Source: CAZEER01 sp964586315
GTDB taxonomy: Bacteria; Fidelibacterota; Marinisomatia; Marinisomatales; UBA1611
Direction: 5' to 3'
Length of the DNA: 10,083 nt
NCBI GenBank assembly: GCA_964586315.1
Contig: CAZPHE010000079.1
Location: 1 to 10,083 of the forward strand
Shown here: positions 1 to 6,095 of the stretch, piece after piece
Position numbering within the stretch: the stretch's first letter is position 1
Layout of the letters: the number at the start of each line of letters is the position of its first letter
Notes under the pieces: model-generated
What the model saw: the letters and a program-made list of their open reading frames with translations, nothing else
What the model was told of the DNA's origin: nothing
Database searches by the model: none
Program-made: the position numbers and the translations under genes

Positions 1-1007
1 TCGCGATCTTGGTGGCAATAGGTATGTTCAGAGCTTCTGGTGCCTTAGAAATTTTATTAACTACAATGGCCCCTTTATTAAAATACATAGGTTTCCCTCC
101 TGAGAACCTCCCTCTAGCCTTAATGCGTCCTCTTTCTGGTAGTGGATCACTTGGACTTTTGACAGACCTGATCAATGAACATGGACCGGATTCTTTGATA
201 GCAAAGATCGGAGCCACTATGTTTGGATCAACTGAAACAACATTTTATGTGCTCGCCGTTTATTTTGGATCTGTAGGCATTAAAAAGACCAGGCATGCAC
301 TTGTCGCAGGTCTCTTTGCTGATTTTGTGGGTATTATAAGTGCTGTATTTTTATGCCAAGCTTTTTTTAATAGCCCAGTTATTGCAACAAAAGCAATTAA
401 CACGAATGAAATTTTAAATATTCAAGAATTAGACTCAACTATTTTGGTTGAATTAAAATATTCAACAACTGATAATTTTTTGAATCAGGATATGTATGGC
501 GATCTCACTGCATGCTACTTGAGAAGAATTCCCGCAGAAATGCTTTTGGAAGCAAATAAATATCTAAAGAATGAGCATCCAGAATTACGACTTCTTGTAT
601 ACGATGGACTTCGTCCAAGAAATATTCAAAAAAAATTATGGGATGCGCTCGATACAATTCCTACAAATGAACGAACTCAGTTTGTTGCAGATCCAAGTAA
701 AGGATCTATACATAATTATGGGGCAGCTATTGATCTGACTCTTGCACTACAAAATGGAGATCCATTGGATATGGGAACCAAATATGACCATTTTGGAAAA
801 CTAGCATTCCCCAAACTTGAAGATTCTTTGTTTACGATTGGTAAACTAACACATAAACAGATAAAAAATCGCAGAATTTTGCGAGATGTCATGTTCAGAG
901 CAGGTTTTTCAACAATTGATTCCGAATGGTGGCATTTTGATGCCTTCCCTTACAAAGAAACAAAAAATAAATACGATATAATCGAAGACTTAAATGAATA
1001 TTTTTAA
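1..1007 (+). CDS. SpmB-type Gate-domain membrane protein fused to VanX-type D-Ala-D-Ala dipeptidase (5' partial)
   Basis: The reading frame is open at the left edge (codons run from base 3), so the N-terminus lies outside the window; the TTG at 9-11 is an internal leucine. Residues are numbered from that TTG. Residues 1-120 match the end of SpmB, a nucleoside-recognition/Gate family protein: 'IGMFRASGALE', 'LPLALMRPLSGSGSLG', 'GSTETTFYVLAVYFGSVG' and a final hydrophobic helix. After a short linker, residues 135-332 form a full-length peptidase M15D domain, close to the roughly 200 residues of VanX/DdpX. Its zinc ligands are His235 and Asp242 in 'GSIHNYGAAID' and His309 in 'EWWHF'; Glu306 is the catalytic base, and Arg202 in 'YDGLRP' matches the VanX active-site arginine. 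VanX enzymes cleave free D-Ala-D-Ala. SpmB is needed for spore maturation in Bacillus, but its molecular role outside spores is unclear. The join is continuous, with no stop or frameshift. Many relatives fuse SpmA to SpmB, so a SpmA-SpmB-VanX triple fusion is possible upstream. The stop is 3 bases before the next gene. Which side of the membrane the peptidase faces cannot be decided here. Confidence 0.9.
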   Translation, partial: AILVAIGMFRASGALEILLTTMAPLLKYIGFPPENLPLALMRPLSGSGSLGLLTDLINEHGPDSLIAKIGATMFGSTETTFYVLAVYFGSVGIKKTRHALVAGLFADFVGIISAVFLCQAFFNSPVIATKAINTNEILNIQELDSTILVELKYSTTDNFLNQDMYGDLTACYLRRIPAEMLLEANKYLKNEHPELRLLVYDGLRPRNIQKKLWDALDTIPTNERTQFVADPSKGSIHNYGAAIDLTLALQNGDPLDMGTKYDHFGKLAFPKLEDSLFTIGKLTHKQIKNRRILRDVMFRAGFSTIDSEWWHFDAFPYKETKNKYDIIEDLNEYF

Positions 1008-1010
1008 AAA

Positions 1011-2144
1011 ATGATACTATTTCGTTACAATTATTTTTTTATCCTATTTTTCTCATTTTTATCATTGGATTGCAGTGGTGAGAAAAAAATTATTAATTCT
1101 TTTAATAATAGAGCATCTCAGATCATGAATAAACATATTCCTGATAAGTCTCTATCTGTATTCAGAGCAAGTCTCAATAAAATTAAAGGGAAATGGATCA
1201 TAGAAGGAGAAACAAACAATGCAACTGCTTATTCAAATTTATTACAATTAACAGACTCATTATTTCAATCGAAAAGAATAACAAATAATTTGCTTATGTT
1301 ACCTGATTCCGCTCTTGGTGACAGTAATTATGCTATTGTTAATGTTAGTGTCACACCACTTCGAGAGAAACCCAAGCACTCCAGTCAAATGGTAGACCAA
1401 GCAATAATGGGTAATATTATTAAGTTACTACGATATCATAATGGTTGGTATTTATCACAAACACACTATGACTATGTAGGCTGGATTAATCAAACAGGAT
1501 TATTGTTATGTGATTCCATTGGAAAAAATAATTGGTTAAAGAGTGCAAATTATTTTATTACCGATTTGCAAACATCTATCTATTCATTACCTGATGTAAC
1601 CAGCCAACCTATCGGTGACGCGGTACTTAATAATGTTTTAATTGGGAATAAAGAAAATATGAGCTGGATATCTGTTTTTCTTCCAGATGGACGATCCGGT
1701 TATATATTCAAAAATAGTTTAAAACCTTTTGATCATAATGCGAAAATTATTACTACAACTGATGATATTCTTTATGATGCACGCAGAATGACAGGTGTAC
1801 CCTACCTTTGGGGAGGAAATTCAACCAAGGGCAATGATTGTTCAGGGTTTACTCAGATTGTGTTTAAGGCAAATGGGATTCAACTTCCAAGGGATGCAAG
1901 GCAACAGGCAAATCAAGGAATAAAAATCATTCCTAATGAAGATTGGTCAAATATATTCCCAGGTGATTTACTTTTTTTTGGCAAAAAGGATAGAGTGACT
2001 CACGTTGGAATCAGTACAGGTAAAAAAGATTTTATTCATCAAGGTGGAATGGTTGCTATAAACTCACTGGATGAAAAATCTAAAAATTTTAGTCCCAAAA
2101 GGTTAAAAACTTTCCTATATATTAAAAGAATAATAGAATCTTAA
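1011..2144 (+). CDS. Exported SH3 / NlpC-P60 cell-wall endopeptidase (YkfC-like)
   Basis: This is a probable gamma-D-glutamyl-L-diamino-acid endopeptidase of family C40, cutting peptidoglycan stem peptides. A hydrophobic signal (residues 5-19) leads to Cys21; the 'SLDCSG' context is a poor lipobox, so lipoprotein status is uncertain. Residues 22-105 are unassigned and may hold a small BON-like fold, which is weak. Two bacterial SH3-like segments follow, at about 108-166 ('LREKP...GWYLS...GWI') and 180-240 ('DGRSGYIFKNSL'). The NlpC/P60 domain fills about 250-374. It has 'VPYLWGGN', catalytic Cys277 in 'NDCSGF', His331 in 'THVGIS' and a third polar residue, His343 in 'FIHQGG'. This SH3-SH3-C40 order is that of Bacillus YkfC, which acts in murein tripeptide recycling. 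The ATG lies 3 bases after the dipeptidase stop in an A-rich stretch with no Shine-Dalgarno sequence, so translation is probably coupled. The pairing with a D-Ala-D-Ala dipeptidase fits peptide salvage. The domain call is firm; the exact substrate is inferred. Confidence 0.92.
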   Translation: MILFRYNYFFILFFSFLSLDCSGEKKIINSFNNRASQIMNKHIPDKSLSVFRASLNKIKGKWIIEGETNNATAYSNLLQLTDSLFQSKRITNNLLMLPDSALGDSNYAIVNVSVTPLREKPKHSSQMVDQAIMGNIIKLLRYHNGWYLSQTHYDYVGWINQTGLLLCDSIGKNNWLKSANYFITDLQTSIYSLPDVTSQPIGDAVLNNVLIGNKENMSWISVFLPDGRSGYIFKNSLKPFDHNAKIITTTDDILYDARRMTGVPYLWGGNSTKGNDCSGFTQIVFKANGIQLPRDARQQANQGIKIIPNEDWSNIFPGDLLFFGKKDRVTHVGISTGKKDFIHQGGMVAINSLDEKSKNFSPKRLKTFLYIKRIIES

Positions 2145-2173
2145 CTTAATTAAAAGATAATTTTTTACAGCAA

Positions 2174-3406
2174 CTAGTCAGGGAGTTGAACTTCTATTTG
2201 TCCAAAAAAAATCAAGTTCGGATCTCCATATTTTTTAAGTGTTAGTGCTATTGTTTGGATATCTCGTCTAACTATTCCATTAAATAGCTCTTTTTCTGAA
2301 TACATCACTTTAACTGGTCTATTCATATCGAGCATTTTATCATTTAACCTTAAAAAAAGACGTGACACATCAGATCTTTCAATAGTAATTATTTGGTCTT
2401 CTATATTTGCAGAAATAAGGGCACGGCTTACCCCTTTCCTTACACCCAACCAATAAAATTGTTCACGAGTTACATCGTCTTGCTTCCATACAACTCTTTT
2501 AGGATATGGCTCTCTTATAAATTTTGATATCCATGGAATAGCGACAGAATCCTTTCCCTCCATCCAGTGACCCTTATCAGGATAAATTTCAACATGGTGT
2601 ATATAGCCAAGAGAATCGTTCTTATGCAGCAGTGCTAATTTATTTTTCCATTCCAGAGCAACATTATTACGATTATAGGGTGTATCATTCTCACCCATAT
2701 GTATGGTGAATCCTATATTTCTCAAGCCTAAAGGTGAAGTTTCATTTGGATGCCCCGCCATCATTGCTGCGGCAGCTAATCTATCTGCCATTCGTGGAGC
2801 TAATTGATATACACCATCACCTCCGGCCGAATATCCCATAAAATAAATCCTGTCAGGATTTACATCTAAGTATACAATCATATTCTCAATCAGGCGATTA
2901 AAAAAAGTATCTATATGTGCCTGATGCCACATATTCCATGTGTTAGTAGGTGATCTAGGAACTAGATAAACCCCTTCTTTAATTCTATATAATGTTTGAT
3001 GTTTTTCCCATTGTCTTTCATTCACTTCAGCTGGGGTTCCACCTCCTCCATGCAAAGAAATATAAAGGCTCCTTCCGTTTGGTGGTTTTTTACCAAAAAT
3101 TTTATAAAAAAATTTCATTTGTAGACTATCTATTTCAATTATCTGATTACTCATTTCTCTTTCTCGATCAACTTTTATATTATCAATATGCAGTCCCCAT
3201 AGATATTCAGAAAATTTATTAGCTGTTGTTTCACTTAAAGGTATTGTAACAAAATCTTTACCTTTTATTTTTTCATTTAAAAAATTATCTGAAATGAAAT
3301 GAACTAATGTATTAAAGTTATTTTTATAACCTAAACTTGATAGATAGAGAATTATAAATAAGCTAAGAAATAATGTAGATGTAAATATTTTTTGAGGCAC
3401 TTTCAT
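2174..3406 (-). CDS. Exported or membrane-anchored alpha/beta hydrolase (esterase/PHB-depolymerase-like)
   Basis: This is a serine hydrolase of the alpha/beta fold with an N-terminal hydrophobic segment (residues 7-25) that acts as a signal peptide or anchor. The core spans about 95-300. It has an oxyanion-type 'SLHGGGGTP' at 117-125, nucleophile Ser193 in 'GYSAGG', probable acid Asp241 in 'MGENDTPYN' and His280 in 'DKGHWME'. This arrangement resembles PHB-depolymerase, feruloyl-esterase and 'putative esterase' families, so the substrate cannot be read from sequence. Residues about 303-410 form an extra C-terminal domain, apparently mostly beta strand, that I do not recognise. It is the last gene of the minus-strand operon, starting 11 bases after the symporter-fusion stop and preceded only by AT-rich sequence without a Shine-Dalgarno. 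Its place beside wall-degrading enzymes could suggest deacylation of cell-wall material, but that is a guess. It converges with the NlpC/P60 gene across a 29-base gap. Confidence 0.85.
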   Translation of the reverse strand: MKVPQKIFTSTLFLSLFIILYLSSLGYKNNFNTLVHFISDNFLNEKIKGKDFVTIPLSETTANKFSEYLWGLHIDNIKVDREREMSNQIIEIDSLQMKFFYKIFGKKPPNGRSLYISLHGGGGTPAEVNERQWEKHQTLYRIKEGVYLVPRSPTNTWNMWHQAHIDTFFNRLIENMIVYLDVNPDRIYFMGYSAGGDGVYQLAPRMADRLAAAAMMAGHPNETSPLGLRNIGFTIHMGENDTPYNRNNVALEWKNKLALLHKNDSLGYIHHVEIYPDKGHWMEGKDSVAIPWISKFIREPYPKRVVWKQDDVTREQFYWLGVRKGVSRALISANIEDQIITIERSDVSRLFLRLNDKMLDMNRPVKVMYSEKELFNGIVRRDIQTIALTLKKYGDPNLIFFGQIEVQLPD

Positions 3407-3417
3407 AATATTAACAA

Positions 3418-6069
3418 TTAATATTTAAACTTAAAGTTAGTTAAATCTGGCTTGTACTTTTTTAATCTTTTTAGTTCATATTCGTAAATGATTTGACCTA
3501 ATTCTGCAATAAAGGGAATTGTTAATTGATCATATTCATAGGAATTATCATTAAGAGTTTCATTATCATTACCATATACAACTGCAGTAATAAAAAACTC
3601 AACCTTATTATCAAAATCAATTATATACGCATTATCTATGACAAAACCATAAGCCAGTCCAACTTTATTAAAAATTCTAATATGCTTTGGAATTTTATCT
3701 TTATTATTTCCATATAAAAAGAATTTACAATATCCATCATAATAATTTGTATTATACTTAGGAAATTGGCTTTCCCTAGGAAGCATCGACATCGCTCTAA
3801 GCAAAAAGTCATGATCATTTTTTGAAAGAGCCATTTTTTGCTTGAGATTAAAATCATCAGGAAAAATAAGTTTAATTAAAAACTGATGCTGGTCCAGTAG
3901 GTTCATAAAGTTTTTTCCTGAAAAATCCAAAGGTTGCTCAATTCTTTTACCATTTTCCATGTATGCACTTCCAATTAAATAATCATTAAATGGAATATCT
4001 AAATCAAGTTGTGATAAACTGCTAGGCTGATCAAAAATAGTTTTTTTGTCCTTAAAAAACCTAAATGCATTACTGTACCTATTTTGCTGTTCACTCAATT
4101 GAAGATTTAAGCGATGGCGTATTCTAGAACTTGGATACCCTAGCTCCCATAGGCGTTGATTAATATAATCCCTTCCAAGAAATTCATAGAGCCTATTAAA
4201 TGCATCATTATCTGACACAACAAATAATTTATGTATATAATGTCGAATAGATGGGTATCCACTTGGATCTGTTGTATCCGATAAAACACCCATTAATCCA
4301 TCTATCCCAGGTAAAATATTGAGATAGGTGTCTTTATCTATATCTTCAATATTGTTTAGTTTTTCCAGTGTCATTGCTGCAATGGGAAATTTTATGGTAC
4401 TCGCTGGGTAAAAATAACCTCCAGAATTCAGGTTAAATGAATGGGTCTCAAAAGTTGGTTTATTATTTTTATCTCTATCTATTTTAGTATAAAGAATTTG
4501 GCATTTAAACTTTTGAGGTGTTTTAATAATAGAATCATATTTTGGATCAATTTTAACAAGAATCTCTCTTAATAATTTTGAATCATTATTCTGTATATTT
4601 TCTTGATAAGGTTTTAAAATTGATGTGTATAGTATAGATAGGCTGATAAGTATTACCAGAAAGGCAATCATTTTTAATTCACTCGGTTTATAGAATGATT
4701 CAAATAAAACGGTGATTATAATATTGACCAAAACGGATACTAGTATAAACCAAGTCCAGGCCAAGCCTAAATATTTTAAATAGAATACAATTAATAAGCT
4801 TGAAATCAATCCAACAATGATACTAACTAAATGAAACTTTTTATTTATTTTTGTTAATAAAAATAATCCAAGCAAACCACCATAGGTAAACGATGCAATT
4901 TGAAGACCAACAATTACAATTGCAGAATCACTCTCATCAAATATAAGTGCAATTCCAATTAGTATGGATGCCCAAAACAGACTAACCAATCTTGATGTTT
5001 TTAAGGATGACTTACCACCAAACCAGTCAATTATAGTTGAAGAAGCAAGGGAATTAATAGAAGAACTTAGAGTTGACATAGCAGCTGAAAGTATACCAGC
5101 AAGCAATAAACCGCGAAGTCCAGTAGGTAAGTACTCAACAATAAAGGTAGAAAATTCTCTATCTTTTTGCAATGGGATACCATCAAAATAATGAAAAATA
5201 AGAGAGCCAGCAAAAAGGAAGATCCCAAATTGAAGTACTACAAAAAATCCACTGCCAATCATCGCCTTTTTCCCGGATTGTAGGTCTTTTGTACCGAGTA
5301 CCCTTTGAACCATCATATAATCCACCCCATGGGATGAAAAAGATAAAAATACACCTCCTATTAAAGCACTGATAAAAAAATAAGGATCCTTTAAAAAATT
5401 ACCTGAAAAATTTAATATATCTAACTTTCCAGCATCACTCAGGCTCAATAAAATGTTTCTAGAAGAATCATCTGAACTATTGAGAATAAAAAATATGGTT
5501 ATTATTCCTCCAACAAGATATAAAACGAACTGAAAACTATCTATCCATACAATTGTCCTGATCCCACCAAGTGTAGAATAAATCAATGTGATCATTCCTA
5601 TTATAAGTACTGCAACTGGTAGAGACCACCCTGTAACAACTTGAATAATAACCGCTGTTGCTAAAAATCTTATACCATCTGCTAGAATCCGAGTTAAAAG
5701 AAAAATACTAGATGCAATTTTTTGAATCTCTTTACCAAAAGTTTTTCCTAGCACCTCATAAATAGAAGTGATACCTGATGAAAAGTATTTAGGTAGGAAA
5801 AAAATACTAACCAGTATTCTGCCAATGATGTAGCCAAAAGCCAACTGAATGAAAAACCAATTACCCCGATATGCTATTCCTGGTATACTGATAAATGTAA
5901 GAACAGATGTTTCTGTTGCCACAATAGAAAACATAGCAATAATCCAAGGAAGTTTTTTATTACCTAAAAAGTAATCTGAAGTCGTCTTATTCTGTAAACG
6001 CTGAATCCATCCAAAACCAATGAGACCTGCTAAAAAAATTAAAATTATTAAAGTATCGATCCAGTGAAT
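3418..6069 (-). CDS. Sodium:solute symporter fused to a serine beta-lactamase/DD-peptidase-fold domain; probable ATT start
   Basis: With the start at ATT 6067-6069 the product is 883 residues. Residues 1-485 are an SSS-family symporter with about 14 membrane helices. It carries the family signatures 'TLGGIRTIVWIDSFQ' (166-180) and 'AAMSTLSSSINS' (329-340). Residues about 500-865 are a class A beta-lactamase-like (Beta-lactamase2) domain. It has Ser557-x-x-Lys560 in 'ASTIKFP', Ser619-Asp620-Asn621 in 'VVSDNDAFN', and Lys802-Val803-Gly804 where KTG/KSG is usual. I find no ExxLN omega-loop motif, so a D,D-peptidase- or esterase-like activity seems more likely than antibiotic resistance. An even helix count with an outside N-terminus, as in vSGLT, would put the hydrolase in the periplasm. 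The first ATG (5932-5934) would delete helix 1. Upstream codons instead encode a typical SSS start ('HWIDTLIILIFLAGLIGFGW...SDYFLGNKKLPW') with no ATG, GTG or TTG. The gene follows the amidase stop by 26 bases. The transported substrate is unknown; a muropeptide or amino sugar is inferred from context. Confidence 0.88.
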   Translation of the reverse strand: MHWIDTLIILIFLAGLIGFGWIQRLQNKTTSDYFLGNKKLPWIIAMFSIVATETSVLTFISIPGIAYRGNWFFIQLAFGYIIGRILVSIFFLPKYFSSGITSIYEVLGKTFGKEIQKIASSIFLLTRILADGIRFLATAVIIQVVTGWSLPVAVLIIGMITLIYSTLGGIRTIVWIDSFQFVLYLVGGIITIFFILNSSDDSSRNILLSLSDAGKLDILNFSGNFLKDPYFFISALIGGVFLSFSSHGVDYMMVQRVLGTKDLQSGKKAMIGSGFFVVLQFGIFLFAGSLIFHYFDGIPLQKDREFSTFIVEYLPTGLRGLLLAGILSAAMSTLSSSINSLASSTIIDWFGGKSSLKTSRLVSLFWASILIGIALIFDESDSAIVIVGLQIASFTYGGLLGLFLLTKINKKFHLVSIIVGLISSLLIVFYLKYLGLAWTWFILVSVLVNIIITVLFESFYKPSELKMIAFLVILISLSILYTSILKPYQENIQNNDSKLLREILVKIDPKYDSIIKTPQKFKCQILYTKIDRDKNNKPTFETHSFNLNSGGYFYPASTIKFPIAAMTLEKLNNIEDIDKDTYLNILPGIDGLMGVLSDTTDPSGYPSIRHYIHKLFVVSDNDAFNRLYEFLGRDYINQRLWELGYPSSRIRHRLNLQLSEQQNRYSNAFRFFKDKKTIFDQPSSLSQLDLDIPFNDYLIGSAYMENGKRIEQPLDFSGKNFMNLLDQHQFLIKLIFPDDFNLKQKMALSKNDHDFLLRAMSMLPRESQFPKYNTNYYDGYCKFFLYGNNKDKIPKHIRIFNKVGLAYGFVIDNAYIIDFDNKVEFFITAVVYGNDNETLNDNSYEYDQLTIPFIAELGQIIYEYELKRLKKYKPDLTNFKFKY

Positions 6070-6076
6070 GATTTAG

Positions 6077-6081
6077 CTCCT
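6077..6081 (-). promoter_or_regulatory. Ribosome binding site AGGAG that decides the symporter start
   Basis: On the minus strand AGGAG is followed by CTAAATC and then ATT (6067-6069), giving a 7-base spacing. An ATC at 6070-6072 is 4 bases away. This is the best Shine-Dalgarno match at any gene start in the window. It sits just where the conserved first helix of the symporter begins, which supports initiation at ATT or ATC rather than at the internal ATG 133 bases downstream. Confidence 0.65.
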
Positions 6082-6095
6082 AATCATTTTCCCAT

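Noticed and set aside
9..11. TTG as a start codon for the first gene.
   Set aside because: The frame is open to the left edge and the sequence begins in mid-family ('AILVAIGMFRASGA'), so this is an internal leucine of a truncated gene.
2145..2173. Possible bidirectional terminator between the convergent genes, with a T-run at 2161-2166.
   Set aside because: Only A/T pairing (AAAA/TTTT and TTAATTAA) is present, with no GC stem. This does not support a stable intrinsic terminator.
2992..3222. Plus-strand open frame of 76 codons antisense to the alpha/beta hydrolase.
   Set aside because: It lies wholly inside a well-supported gene on the other strand and has no recognisable domain or ribosome binding site.
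4964..5191. Plus-strand open frame of 75 codons antisense to the symporter.
   Set aside because: The opposite frame encodes the conserved SSS helix with 'AAMSTLSSSINS'; the antisense frame is a shadow.
3418..5934. Beta-lactamase antibiotic-resistance gene.
   Set aside because: The domain is the tail of a transporter, has KVG in place of KTG and no visible ExxLN motif. The context is cell-wall salvage, so a resistance role is not supported.
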